Source: Prorocentrum cordatum (Eukaryota; Sar; Dinophyceae; Prorocentrales; Prorocentraceae). From it: a DNA stretch of 64,000 nt. The stretch is from NCBI GenBank assembly GCA_963575745.1, contig CAUYUJ010000682.1, forward strand, positions 46,650 through 110,649. The letters run 5' to 3'. The position numbers and the translations under genes were made by a program. The notes below the pieces were generated by a model, which was not told the origin of the DNA, did not search any database, and saw nothing but the letters and a program-made list of their open reading frames with translations. Numbering within the stretch: position 1 is the first letter of the stretch; every line of letters begins with the position of its first letter. Positions 43,755 through 55,190 of the stretch are shown piece after piece.

Positions 43755-44455
43755 AACCATCGTAGAGCTCTTGACGCGCAAGTAAGGCTGCGAATACGAC
43801 GAGATAGTCCAATGTAAGATTGAAAAGTCGAAGAATGTATTTTCTTGGTGTTATAGGAAGTTGGATCAGGCCATGAGTTTGAATCGTAATACTACAGCTA
43901 CGGACACGAGAATTCGACAGACTGACGCGCCATAATCTTGTACTGCTGTAGAAAAAGCTAGAGCTGTGTAGCTCGCTTCCTCCTGGAGTTCAAGTTCACG
44001 AAACCTCTGTCATCTGGAAAAATGCTGACGGTTGCTTCTTATTTTCGAGAGCTTTGCTGCAGCTAATCTCCTCAGATTTGCACCGCGAAGCGCGCCGTGA
44101 TCCACTGCAGGGAATAAAAATCTGGGTTTCTAAAAACAACAGTCAGATCTCTTGCCATCTTGAAAAAAACCGACTCAATATTCCCACATTGTCCGCCGGG
44201 GCCCGCTGGGCCAACTAGCTCCGCCCCGCGCCGAAATTCATCTAGCTCATCGATGCCGAAGAGTTCGACAAGGTATTTTCGAGAGCTGTGCTGCAGCTAC
44301 AGCCCTGAAGAATTCCACCATGAAACACATCATGATCCACTACAGGGAACAGAAGTCGGGGCTCCCAGAACGAACGGTCAAATCTGTCACAATATCAAAA
44401 CAACCGACCCCAGGTCACCATATTGTCCGCCCGGGCCGGGTGGGCCAACTTGGGG

Positions 44456-44488
44456 CCGGCGGTAAACCGTCAATCAGGTTGCCGCCGG
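44456..44488 (+). repeat. Hairpin H40
   Basis: Right arm TTGCCGCCGG, giving a T.G pair. Confidence 0.75.
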
Positions 44489-44761
44489 GGCCCTCGTGGA
44501 GCTCTTGGAACGCGACGTAGTGTTCATAATGCGAGAGAGCTTGCTTCAATATTAGTTTTTAAACTAGAAGAAAAGTCTCTGTGTTAAACGAAGTTGGTTC
44601 CGCCAAGTGTTTGAGAAATAATATAATAGCTGCGGGCCTGAGAGTTCGACAGGCCGCAACGCCATAACCTACTACAGGTGCAGGAAACATTGGCGTTGTG
44701 TAGAATGCTTGCTGCTTCAGTTAAGAGATTGTCTGCCCGGGCCTGGTGGGCCAACTGAGAG

Positions 44762-44794
44762 CCGGCGGTAAACCATCAAACGCGTTGCCGCCGG
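44762..44794 (+). repeat. Hairpin H41
   Basis: Right arm TTGCCGCCGG as in H40. Loop CATCAAACGC. Confidence 0.75.
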
Positions 44795-45251
44795 GGCCCT
44801 CGTAGAGCTCTTGACGCGCGAAGTAGTGCTCTGAATATGACGAGATAGCTTACTTCAGTATCAGTTCAAAATCTCGGAACATGTACGTTCTCGGTGTTAT
44901 ACGAAGTTGGTTCCGCCAAATGCTTTGATAGTAATGCTGCAGCTACAGCCCTCAGAATTCGACGGGCTTGCGCGCCTTGACCTACTACAGATGCAGTAAG
45001 TATTGGAGTTACGTTCACGAGACCATTATCATCTGGGGGAATGTATCCCGATGGTCGACAATTTCCCCTAATTTTCGAAAGCTCTGCTGCAGCTACAGCC
45101 CTCGGGATTTCACGGTCAAGCGCGCCATGATCCACTACGGGAATGTAAATTTGTTTTTTCAAAACGAATGGCCCAAACACTCGCAATCTCAAGAAAAAAC
45201 GGAATCCAGGTCACCATATTGTCCGCCAGGGCGGGGTGGGTCAATTAGCAG

Positions 45252-45284
45252 CCGGCAGTAAACCGTCAAACAGGTTTCCGCCGG
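45252..45284 (+). repeat. Hairpin H42
   Basis: CCGGCAGTAA against TTTCCGCCGG; two mismatches. Confidence 0.7.
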
Positions 45285-45577
45285 GGCCCTAGTAGAGCTC
45301 GGAACACGCGAATCAGTCAGAGTCCAAGGAGAAAGCTCCCTGGAACATAAGCTTGGAAACTCGCAGGACGTATTTTTTGGGGGTTTATACGAAGTCGGTT
45401 CCTTCACGTCTTTTGACAGTAATATTATAGCTACGGACCTGAGAATTGAACAGAGAGACGCGGCATTACCCACTACGCGTGAGAAAAATACTGGTTCCCA
45501 AAATCTCTCGCAATCTCCCAAGAAGCCGACCCCAGGTCGTCGCGTTGTCCGTCCGGGCCGGGTGGGCCCACTGGTGG

Positions 45578-45611
45578 CCGGCGGTTAACCGTCAACCTTG
45601 GTTGCCGCCGG
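45578..45611 (+). repeat. Hairpin H43
   Basis: CCGGCGGTTAACC against GGTTGCCGCCGG. Confidence 0.75.
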
Positions 45612-45699
45612 GAACTCGTAGAGCTTCCTTGCGACGTGCGCGGATGGCATGCGGGCGCGGCAATCTCGCGTTCCGCGCGCGCGCGAGGGGGCGGTTTCA

Positions 45700-46075
45700 T
45701 GGGGGGGGCGTGGAGGAGAAGAATGAGCGAGGAGGAGGAGAAGGAGGTGGAGGAGGCTGAGGAAGAGAAGCAGGAGGGGGAGAAGCAGCAGGAGGAGGAG
45801 AAGGAGGGGAAAGAGGAGAAAGAGGAGGACGATGACGAGCAGGAGGAAGGGGAAGGGCGCGGGGGGGGGGAAGGGGGTGATGGTGATGATGATGAGGCGG
45901 AGGAGGACGAGAAGGAGGAAGAGAAGGAGAAGGAGGAGAAAGAGGGAAACAAACATATAGAGAAGGAGAAGGAGGAGGAGGAGAAGGATGAGGAGGAGGA
46001 GGAGAAAGAGGAGGGGAAGGCGGAGGAGGAGAAAGAGAAGGAGGAGGGGGAGGAGAAGGGGTGTTCTTGTTAGGC
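45700..46075 (+). repeat. Purine (GGA/GAA) microsatellite
   Basis: Imperfect GAG/GGA/AAG repeats. It gives Glu/Lys-rich and Leu/Ser-rich open frames on the two strands, which I do not treat as genes. It lies inside a module C copy. Confidence 0.85.
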
Positions 46076-46189
46076 GGTCTGCTTGTAAGCTCCCAAGCTT
46101 GCCTAGAACGCCAATGAAGTAAAATCCAACACCGTGTCTCATAAAAATGAATGTCACTGAAGAGCCGATCGCGCCTGAGTTTTTTTTTG

Positions 46190-46330
46190 TGTTTGAAAAA
46201 ATCGACCCGATCGACCTGGGATCAAGGTGGCGAGCGGGAAAAAGATTGAATGATTGAATCTGGGAGAAGATGTGAGTGCCCTGACCAATGTTCACATTCC
46301 GAGGAAATGATTCTAGATAGGCCAGACAAA
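46190..46330 (+). repeat. Relic of AT-rich block
   Basis: CCCGATCGACCTGGGATCAA, GGTGGCGAGCGGGAAAAAG: a diverged copy of the block seen at 346-545. Confidence 0.6.
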
Positions 46331-46339
46331 GACTGGGAG

Positions 46340-46372
46340 CCGGCGGTGAACCGTCAACCAGATTACCGCCGG
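46340..46372 (+). repeat. Hairpin H44
   Basis: CCGGCGGTGA against TTACCGCCGG, a G.T pair at the covarying position. Confidence 0.8.
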
Positions 46373-46652
46373 GTCCCTCATAGAGCTTTCAACGCGCAAA
46401 TCAGTGCTTAAATTCTGAGGAGAAGTTTTCCTCGACGCTCAGCTTTGAAACTTGAAAATTGTTTGTTTTAAGTTCTCTACGAAGTCGGTTCCTCCACGTC
46501 TTTTGAGAGTCGTACTGTAGCTACGGACCTGAGAATTTGACAGGCAGACGCGACACAACCCACCACGCGTGAAGAAAACATTGGTTTCCAAAACGAACTT
46601 TCAAGTCTCTTACAATCTCCAAAACACCGACTCCAGGTCGTCACGCTAGGGG

Positions 46653-46685
46653 CCGGCGGTAGACCGTCAACCAGGTTACCGCCGG
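46653..46685 (+). repeat. Hairpin H45
   Basis: CCGGCGGTAG against TTACCGCCGG. Confidence 0.75.
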
Positions 46686-46689
46686 GACC

Positions 46690-47080
46690 CTCGTAGAGAT
46701 ATTAACGCGCGTATCACTGCTCAGAATAAAAAGCAACAGCTTTCTTGCATATCAGTTTCAAAACTGGAATAATATACTTTCCGTTTTATACGAAGTCGGT
46801 TCCTCCACGTCTTTTGATAATAATATTCCAGCTACGGGCCTGAGAATTACACTGCCAGACGCGGCACATCCCACAAGACGTTACAAACATACGGGTTCTC
46901 AAAACGAACACTCAAATCTTTCACAATATTCCTCCAACCGTACCAAAGTTCCCACGTTGTCCGCCCGGGCTGGGTCGGTCAACTAGCTCCACCCCGCGCC
47001 GGAATTCCTCTAGCTCATCGATGCCGAAGAGCTCTACGTGGTAGTCTCCGACCGGGCCGGGTGGGCCAACTAGCTCCACC
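46690..47080 (+). repeat. Module C copy with module B 5' fragment
   Basis: CGAAGTCGGTTCCTCCACGT, then AACTAGCTCCACCCCGCG and CTCATCGATGCCGAAGAGC, the reverse complement of the module B start. Confidence 0.65.
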
Positions 47081-47084
47081 CGTG

Positions 47085-47305
47085 GCCGTGGTGGCCGTGG
47101 CTTTTTGGCGGTAAATGTGGTGATCGTGACCGTCATCGTGGCACCGTGGTGGGGTCGTGCCCATATTGGCCGTGGTAATGATGGCTGCGGCTGTCCTCGC
47201 CGTGGCCGTTTCGGCCGTAGCCGTGCTGGCCGTGGCCGTGGTTGCCGTGGCCGTAGTGGCCGTGGCCGTGGTGGTCGTGGCTGTTGGCTGTGGCGGTGGT
47301 CTTAG
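47085..47305 (+). repeat. GGCCGTGGC-type minisatellite
   Basis: Short units built on CGTGGC/CGTAG repeats expand inside a module C copy. Confidence 0.8.
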
Positions 47306-47474
47306 TGGCCGTTGGTGAGGTTTATACGACGTCCGTTCCTCCACCTTTTTTGACATTTATATTGGAGCTACGGACCTGCATATTTGACAGAGACGCGGCA
47401 GAACCCACTCCATGTTACAAAAATCGGGGTTGTCAAAACGAACGTTCAAATCTCTTAGAATCTTCAAGTGGGAG

Positions 47475-47507
47475 CCAGCGGTAAACCGTCAACCAGGTTA
47501 CCGCCGG
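47475..47507 (+). repeat. Hairpin H46
   Basis: CCAGCGGTAA against TTACCGCCGG. Last hairpin in the window. Confidence 0.75.
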
Positions 47508-47825
47508 GAGCCTCGTAGAGCTCTCCACATGTAGTAGTGCTCAATGTATTTTTTCGGATTCCATGCAAAGTTGGTTCCGCCAAGTAATTTGATAGTAATA
47601 CCACAGCCACGGACCTGAGAATTTGGCAGACCGACTTGCCATAACCTATTTCAGTTGCCCAAAATACTGTAGCTGTATAGCTTGCTTCCTGCTCGAGCCA
47701 CGTTCACGAAACGAGTTTCATCTGGAGCAATGCATTCCGACGACCGACGGTTGCTCCTAATTTTTGAGAGTTGCGCTGCAGCTAGAGCCCTGATAATTGC
47801 ACAATGAAGCGCGCCATGATCGACT

Positions 47826-48010
47826 GGATGAGGAGGAGGAGGAGTTGGAGGAGTTGGAGGAGGAGGAGGAGGAGGAGGAGGTGGAGGAGGGGGCAAAGGA
47901 GGAGGAGGAGGAAGAGGAGGAGTAGGAGGAGGATGAGGAGAAGGTGGAGGGGGAAGAGGAGGAGGAGGAGGGCTATGAGGAGGAGGAGGAGGGGGAAGGG
48001 CGAACGGAAA
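47826..48010 (+). repeat. (GGA)n tract
   Basis: GAG/GGA repeats start abruptly in a module C copy at GACTGGATGA. Confidence 0.85.
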
Positions 48011-48590
48011 AGTAGGTGGAAAGGTGGGACTGACGGCTCACAGCGGCGGCCATGGGACCCGCAGAAATCGAATCGTTGGCGCTCTCTGTCCCTCTCCAGT
48101 GCAAGTCTTTCAGACCCGGGCATCGCTTCCTCGGAGGAGGAAGCTGGCGAGGAGGAGGAGGAGGAGGATGGGGATTTTTTCGGGCGACCGGGTTGTTCCG
48201 TCGAACGGGGTGGAGGGCAGGGGTGAAGACGAGAAGGGAACGCCGGGAGGTAGGATGATCAGGAGCAGGAGAAGCAAGTGGAAGGGGGGAGCAGGCTCAC
48301 GGCGGTGGTCCATCGGACCCCGCACAAACATTAGCATCAGCGTTTGTTTCCGTCCATTCACGTGGCCAGGAAACCTTTCGGGATGCCGCGCGCGGCATGC
48401 CAACTTCAAACATCGCTTTGCGTGGCCGAATCATGGGGCGGCGTTAGTCAGCGGTGGTCCATCGAACATGGGGAGCTTTTATCCGAGCCAGCAGCCAGGA
48501 TCAGGAGTTCGAGAAAAAAAGGTGGCTCTGGGCCCCAACAGGTGTGTCTGCGACGGTTTGCTGACGCAAATTGCCGTGCCCTTTTGTTTT
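48011..48590. other. Unassigned sequence
   Basis: Mixed composition. Long overlapping frames exist on both strands but none shows a domain or codon pattern I trust. GAGGAGGAAGCTGGCG and short GGA runs recur. Confidence 0.4.
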
Positions 48591-48960
48591 CTCTTTGAGT
48601 TGGTTCTGGTTACTCTCGCCGCCGCGCCGTTATGTTCCTACTTTTGGGTGCTTTTCCTACCGCCTTCGTTTGTCTCCATTTTTGGGTGCCTGTCGTTGCT
48701 TTCAGTGCAGCGCCCTTCGTTTTCACTTTTGGGTTCCTTTGTTTTCGGCGCCCTTTTGCTTCCAATTTTGGGTGCTTCTGATTGCTCGCGTTGTCGCGTT
48801 GGATGTTTGGTGCTTCTAGTTGCTTTCGTGTTCGCGCAATCTTGGTTTTTCTTTTTGGCGTTTTTGTGCAGCCCCCTTCTGTTTTTTGGTCTTAGTTGTT
48901 ACTTTCGCTGACGCGCTCTTCGGTTTTTATTCCCCACATGTTTCGTGGGGTTATGTTTTT
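48590..48960 (+). repeat. Degenerate T-rich tandem repeat
   Basis: TTTTGGGTGCTTCT-like phrases recur about five times at irregular spacing of 50-70 bp. The hydrophobic open frame here is a by-product of the T-rich repeat. Confidence 0.5.
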
Positions 48961-49039
48961 TTTCCCTGCCGCGCCGCACCCGCGTCTCACCTTCTCCTCT
49001 TCCCCTCCTCCCTCCTCCCCTCCTCCGCTTGCTTCTTCA

Positions 49040-49165
49040 CAGTTCAGCAGAGCACAGCAGAGCACAGCACAGCACAGCGCAGCACAGCACAGCACAGCAC
49101 AGCACAGCACAGTACAGCACAGCACAGCACAGCACAGCACAGCACAGCACATGCACAGCAGCGTA
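49040..49165 (+). repeat. (AGCAC)n pentanucleotide tract
   Basis: About 20 near-perfect units, with single GCGCAGC and GTACAGC interruptions. Confidence 0.95.
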
Positions 49166-49880
49166 GGGGGTGTGTAGGGGCTGGTCTCTCACGGCGGCCG
49201 CTATCCGTGACGGTCGTCCAGGGCACAGCAGGCATGGCATATTCTCGACAGCGTAGGGGGTGCGCAGGGGGTGGTCTCTCACCGCGGCCGCTATCCGTGA
49301 CGGTCGTCCAGGGCACAGCAGGCATGACATATTCTCGACACCATAGGGGGTGCGCAGGGGGTGGTCTCTTACCGCGGCCGCTATCCGTGACGGTCGTCCA
49401 GGGCACAGCAGGCATGGCATATTCTCGACACCATAGGGGGTGCGCAGGGGGTGGTCTCTCACCGCGGCCGCTATCCGTGACGGTCGTCCAGGGCACAGCA
49501 GGCATGGCATATTCTCGACACCATAAGGGGGTGCGCAGGGGGTGGTCTCTCACCGCGGCCGCTACTCGTGACGGTCGTCCAGGGCACAGCAGGCATGGCA
49601 TATTCTCGACACCATAGGGGGTGCGCAGGGGGTGGTCTCTCACCGCGGCCGCTATCCGTGACGGTCGTCCAGGGCACAGCAGGCATGGCATATTCTCGAC
49701 ACCATAGGGGGTGCGCAGGGGGTGGTCTCTCACCGCGGCCGCTATCCGTGACGGTCGTCCAGGGCACAGCAGGCATGGCATATTCTCGACACCATAAGGG
49801 GGTGCGCAGGGGGTGGTCTCTCACCGCGGCCGCTATCCGTGACGGTCGTCCAGGGCACAGCGGTATCGGCGGGGCAACGG
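49165..49880 (+). repeat. 90-bp minisatellite, eight copies
   Basis: CTATCCGTGA (or CTACTCGTGA) occurs at 49201, 49291, 49381, 49471, 49562, 49652, 49742 and 49833. Spacing is 90 bp, or 91 where a G is added (CATAAGGGGG). Most copies carry GCGGCCGC. 90 bp is 30 codons, so 30-residue repeats appear in several frames until the 91-bp units shift them. Confidence 0.97.
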
Positions 49881-50050
49881 CCACCAACATCATTCTCACA
49901 TGCTTCACTTCAGCTCTCATCACTCCAGCCATGATATAAATATGTGGGGTTCCTCGGTAGCGTAATTTCTGGTTGATTTGGCGCACTGTGGCTCCTTCAG
50001 CATGTTTGTTTGTATTGAGCGGTGGTTGGTATAGTCGCCACATGTTTAGA
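49881..50050. other. Short unassigned spacer
   Basis: No repeat or gene seen. Confidence 0.5.
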
Positions 50051-50960
50051 CGGGGGTAGGGTACGTCGCGTGGTAGTCGCTTTCAAGGTTTTTTCTACAA
50101 GCGACTCGCTGGAGGTTTAATAGGGCGTCATGGGGCATCTTATGCAGAACTTGTCGTCTTTGGGAGCTAGTATGGTCCTTCTTCGGATGGTCTCAGGGTG
50201 AGTTTTGGGCGTGGGTGTTTAACTCGACCTCAGTCCGTCGGTCTTGAAGCCACATTGGAGCCCTCTTGGCCCCGTCTTGGGGCCATGTGGGGGCTCTCAG
50301 TGGGCTGTGTCTTGCAGAATTTGGGGCGTCTTTGGCTGTCTGAAGCTTTCCCGTGGCAATCTGACGCCGAAAGGCCCCGTGAATAACAACCATTGTTGTC
50401 TTTCTGGTTCTCAATGTGTTCCTCCGCGTCTCCCTGGCCGCCTCTTCGGGTGTCTCTTGGAGATGTCATAGAGCACCTGGGAAAGATTTTGTAATCCTTG
50501 GGGTCTCGCAGGGCCGTCTTTGGTCGGTCTTAGGGTGAGGGTAAGACATGCGGCGGTTCTGCGTGCGGTCCGAACTCGCATGGGTCTTGAACTCGACCTC
50601 GTGCCGTCTGTCTTGGAACAAATTTCTGGCGTCTTGGATGGTTTTCGGGCAGTCTTTGGGCCATCTTGCCGATTTCGTGTTCTTATGTTTCTGAGTTTCG
50701 GGCCATCTTTCGGGCTTTGTTAGGCTCTGGAACTGACGCCGACCAGCATCGGGAGCAAACCACATTGTTTTTTCTTCGGTTGTGCATTGTTTTCCTATTC
50801 TGAGCGCCTCGATGGATGTCTGTTCGGGCGTCTCCTTGGAGGCTTCTTGGGGCATCTTTTGGGGCATCGTGACGAGCTCTTGTTTTCTTTTGGGAGTCGT
50901 TGGGCCTTTCTCGGACGGTCTCAGGTTGAGTCTGTTTGAGCAGGGCCAGCTCAGCGTACT
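50050..50960 (+). repeat. About 370-bp repeat, three diverged copies
   Basis: GGTCTCAGGGTGAG near 50190, GGTCTTAGGGTGAG near 50525 and GGTCTCAGGTTGAG near 50920 mark the copies. Each also has AACTCGACCTC (twice) or GCGTCTTGG-type phrases. Within a copy, GGGTCTTCTTTGG-like phrases of 15-20 bp recur. Confidence 0.65.
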
Positions 50961-51230
50961 GCTGGAGCTCGCGTGGGGAGCCCTTTCTGGCGGTCTCGGG
51001 GCCTGCAGCCTTCGATCCGCCGCGTGGCGCCGGCGTCTCCCGCGCAGCGCAGCGTGGCCTCCAAGCAGGGATCGTCGCCGTGGCGTCGGACCTCTGCGTG
51101 CCGAAGGCGTCAGGACGTGGTCCCCCTTGCACCCTTCGCCGCGGCGGCGCCGAGCCAATAGGGGTGGGCGGGCGCCGCGGGCGAGAAGCGCGAGCGCCGG
51201 GACGCGCGGTGTCCCGCCCGTGCTCCCGCC
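50960..51230. other. GC-rich stretch
   Basis: GC-rich with many CGCGG runs. Open in several frames; no recognised protein. Confidence 0.4.
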
Positions 51231-51790
51231 CTCCTTCCTTTCCGGTCTCTCTCCTCTCTCATCCCCCCTGCCCTCCCTCGCCCTCTGCTTCCTCCCACTT
51301 CCCTCCCTCCCGCGTTCCAGTCTTTCCGATCCGCCCTCCTCCCTTCTCCCTCGTTCCTCGTCCTTCGTCCTTCGTCCTCCTCCCTCCTGCCCACTCCCCG
51401 CCCGTACCCCGGCCATCTCCACCATCGCCTCTCCCTCCCACCCTCCTCCATTCCATTCCTCCGTCCCTCCGTTCCCCTCCTCCTCCCCACCTTTTTTCCC
51501 CTCCCTCTTTTTTCGTCGACCAACTTGCTTTGACCTCATACATTGCTGGACACACCGCGCGGTCTGCGTTGGATTGCAGGTAGGCCGTGGAAGAGGAGTG
51601 GACGTTTTCTCCTTCGTCGGTCGTCGCTCCTTCCTCCTGCCCCCTCCCGCTTCTACCTCGTCCTTCGCCCTTATGTCCCTCGTCCTTCATCCTCACCACT
51701 CCTTATCCCTCCTCTCTTCTCCCTCGTCCTTTCTCACTTGCCCCCCTCCCTTCCGCATCCGCCCCCCCCTCCCTTCTCCCCCCCCCCTCC
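51230..51790 (+). repeat. Pyrimidine-rich CCT/TCC tract
   Basis: Imperfect CCTCC/CCCTT repeats, the strand-opposite of the GGA tracts elsewhere. It ends CCCCCCCCTCCCGCAG, an ideal 3' splice acceptor in form, followed by CGCCAGCTCCAGGCAGC. Confidence 0.75.
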
Positions 51791-52453
51791 CGCAGCGCCA
51801 GCTCCAGGCAGCAACCACGGGTGGGCGCCATGGAGGCGCCTCAGGGCCCGGGCGATGTCACGGCGCTGGAGGCGAGAGAGGGGGGCGGGCTGGCTGCAGC
51901 ACCAGGTCAGGTCGCGACGGCGTCGACTGGCGTCGAGCCGACTGTGCGACGATCGAGGGGTGCAGTGTGCGCAGCTACCCTTGCCGCCAGCCTGTCGGAT
52001 CGATGCATCCCCCGCCCGGGCTCTCCGACGCCGCATTCCAGGGAAGGCTCGAGCGGGTCAGGGGGCAGGGCAGAGCCCGGAGTTGTGGCGTCCCGACGGA
52101 CAACCTCGCGACGGGCGGTCTGCCTGCGATCTCGGCCCCTGAAGGCCCACTTTGGCCCTGGGGCCGTCAGAAGAACGGCCCAGGATGAAAAGCGGATCCC
52201 CGAGGTCTACGGCCCTCTGTCGGGAACCACGTATGATGACGACTGTGAAGTGCCTGCCCCGACGAGGGAAGGAGGTTTCAGTGGGTGAACGGGGAAGATG
52301 AGGCGGTGGATCGGGGATGACGCGGGGATGGTTGCGGGGGAGGGTTTCCCGGCCCCCTTCCCGTATCTCGGTTCCCATCCCCGTCGCCTGTCTGGGTCCG
52401 CGTCCCGCGTCGCCCGTCCTCGTTCTTCAGGAGGCGTCCACAGTGATGAGCAG
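51790..52453. other. Unassigned, possibly exon-bearing
   Basis: Single-copy sequence with several open frames. Acceptor-like CTCGTTCTTCAG at about 52424 is followed by GAGGCGTCCACAGTGATGAG, which opens a Glu/Gln-rich frame. No domain recognised. Confidence 0.35.
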
Positions 52454-52535
52454 GGTGGTGGAGGAGGAGGAGCAGGATGAGCAGGAGCAGGAGCAGGATC
52501 ATGATGTTGATGAAGATGAAGATGGAGATGAAGAA

Positions 52536-52608
<73 letters not shown>

Positions 52609-52650
52609 CTGATAATGATGATGATGATGGTAATGATGGTAATGATTATT
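52454..52650 (+). repeat. (GGA)n to (GAT)n microsatellite
   Basis: GGAGGAGGAGCAGGAT passes into about 35 GAT units. Confidence 0.9.
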
Positions 52651-52789
52651 AGACTGCTGCTGCTGATGAGGATGATGCCGATTATGATTATGATGCTGAT
52701 GCTGCTGATGATTAGACTCATAATGATGCTGATTACCCCAGTGCGACCCTACCTAGAAGTTGGAGCCCCTAGGAAAGCAGCATTAGTCG

Positions 52790-53075
52790 CTACGCTATGC
52801 TATGCTATGCTATGCTATGCCATGCTATGCTGCGCTATGCTATGCTATGCTATGCTATGCTATGCTATGCTGCGCTATGCTACGCTATGCTCTGCTATGC
52901 TATGCCATGCTGTGCTAAGCTATGCTATGTCATGCTGTGCTGTGCAGCGCTAAGCTATGCTATGCTATGCTATGCTATGCTAAGCTGCGCTATGCTATGC
53001 TATGATATGCTATGCTATGCTATGCTATGCTATGCTACGTTATGCTATGCTATGCTGTGCTCTGCTATGCTAAAG
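52790..53075 (+). repeat. (TATGC)n pentanucleotide tract
   Basis: About 55 units of CTATG with CTGCG, CCATG and CTAAG variants. Confidence 0.95.
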
Positions 53076-53200
53076 CTCAGCGAAACTAAGATGAAGGTAA
53101 GCTAAGCTAAGACAAACCTGAGCTAAGATGAAGCTAAGCTAAGCTAAGATTAAATAAGCTAAGCTAGGATGAGATAAGCGACGCTAAGCTAAGGGGACGT
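53076..53200 (+). repeat. (TAAGC)n pentanucleotide tract
   Basis: AGCTAAGCTAAG and AGATGAAGCTAAGC; a drifted continuation of the TATGC tract with the same period. Confidence 0.85.
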
Positions 53201-53309
53201 AACTGGGGGAACCGCGGAGCGGATACTGGGGGAACCGCCCGGGGCGCTTTCCACTGCCCGGCCCCTTTAAGCCCAGAGAGTAAGAACCCTTCTAGGCAGA
53301 GCCTAGGTA

Positions 53310-54381
53310 GGGAATGATTCTGATGCTGATGATGCTGCTGATGATGACGATGATGACGATGATGACGATGACGATGCTGATGCTGATGATGCTGATGATG
53401 ATAATGATGATGATGATGCTGATGACGATGATGTTGATGATTTTGATCGATCATGATTATGACTATGATGATGCTGCGAATTCGGACGATGATGATGCTG
53501 CTGAGATGATGATGATGATGCTCATCATGATGCTGATTAATACTTTCAATATGATGATGCAGGTGATGCTGCTAATCCTGATTCCTGAATGATGATGGTG
53601 CTTCTGCTGCTGATGATGACGATGCTGATGATGATGATGCTGATCATGATGATGATCATTATGCAGATGATGCTTACGATTCTAATGAGGTCAGTGACCA
53701 TGATGAGGAGCCTGATGATGTTGTTGGTGTTGTTAGTGATGATGCTGCTGATGATGATGATGATGATGATGGTGATGATCACGACGATGATGATGATGAT
53801 GGCGATGATGATGAAGATGATGAATGTGTTGATGATGCGATCGATAATGATGCTGCTGATGGTGATGTTGATGTTGTTGATGATGATGATGATGACGGCG
53901 ATGATGAGGATGATGATGATGCTTATGATGATGCTGATGCTGATTATGATGACGATGATGACGATGACGAAGCTGATGCTGATGCTGATGATGATAATGA
54001 TGATGATGCTGATGACGATGATGTTGATCATTTTGATCGATCATGATTATGACTATGATGATGCTGCGAATTCGGACGATGATGATGCTGCTGAGATGAT
54101 GATGATGATGATGATGATGCTCATCATGATGCTGATTAATACTATCAATATGATGATGCAGGTGATGCTGCTAATCCTGGTTCCTGAATGATGATGGTGC
54201 TTCTGCTGCTGATGATGACGATGCTGATGATGATGATACTGATCATGATGATGATCATTATGCAGATGATGCTTACGATTCTAACGAGGTTAGTGACCAT
54301 GATGAGGAGCCTGATGATGTTGTTGGTGTTGTTAGTGATGATGCTGCTGATGATGATGATGATGATGGTGATTATCATGAC

Positions 54382-54429
<48 letters not shown>

Positions 54430-54685
54430 GATGAAGATGATGAATTTGTTGATGATGCGATCGATAATGATGCTGCTGATGGTGATGTTGATGTTGTTGA
54501 TGATGATGATGATGACGGCGATGATGAGGTTGATGATGATGCTTATGATGATGCTGATGCTGATTATGATGACGAGGATGACGATGACGGTGATTCTTAT
54601 GATGATGCTGATGATGATGACCTGTTGACGATGATGATGATGATGATGCTGATGCTGATGCTGATGCTGATGATGCTGATGATGC

Positions 54686-54734
<49 letters not shown>

Positions 54735-55121
54735 AAGTACGATGACGGTGATGAAGATGATGATGATGATGATGATTATGATGATACGGATGATGCTGCT
54801 GCTGATGATGCTGATGAGGATGTGATGATGATGCCGATGAAGCTGATGACGATGGTGATGCTGATGATGCTGATGATGCTGATGATGATGCTGATAGTTA
54901 TGATGATGATGATGCTGATGCTGATGCTGATGCTGATGATGCTGATGCTGATGCTGATGCTGATGCTGCTGATGATGATGATGATGATGATGATTTTGAT
55001 GATGATGACGACGATGACGACGGTGATGATGGTGCTTCTGCTGCTGATGATGATTATGATGATGATGCTGATGCTGATGCTGAGGATTATGATAATGATG
55101 ATGACTATTATTATGATGATG

Positions 55122-55170
<49 letters not shown>

Positions 55171-55190
55171 TGATGAATGATGATGATGAT
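53310..55190 (+). repeat. (GAT/GCT/GAC)n microsatellite with internal duplication
   Basis: Imperfect GAT repeats with GCT, GAC and GAA units. A block of about 590 bp is duplicated: TTTTGATCGATCATGATTAT occurs at 53441 and 54031. The all-Met, all-His, all-Asp or all-Ile frames are artefacts of the repeat. Confidence 0.95.

Larger units (their letters stand above)
43386..45620 (+). repeat. Module C array, first part
   Basis: Six modules of about 300-700 bp in the same orientation as 1-14840. Each reads hairpin, CCCTCGTAGAGCTCTTGAC, ACGCGAAGTAGTGCTC, CGAAGTTGGTTCCGCC, TTTGATAGTAATACTACAGC, CCACTACGGG-type runs, and GTCCGCCGGGGCCCGCTGGG before the next hairpin. They share GTTGGTTCCGCCAAGTGTTT with module B, so B and C are related. 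Confidence 0.75.

Noticed and set aside
48024-48911. Hydrophobic membrane-like protein
   Set aside because: The hydrophobic part comes from a T-rich degenerate repeat and there is no stable start or domain.
49165-49880. CRISPR-like array
   Set aside because: The 90-bp units are identical throughout with no unique spacers, and the context is eukaryotic.
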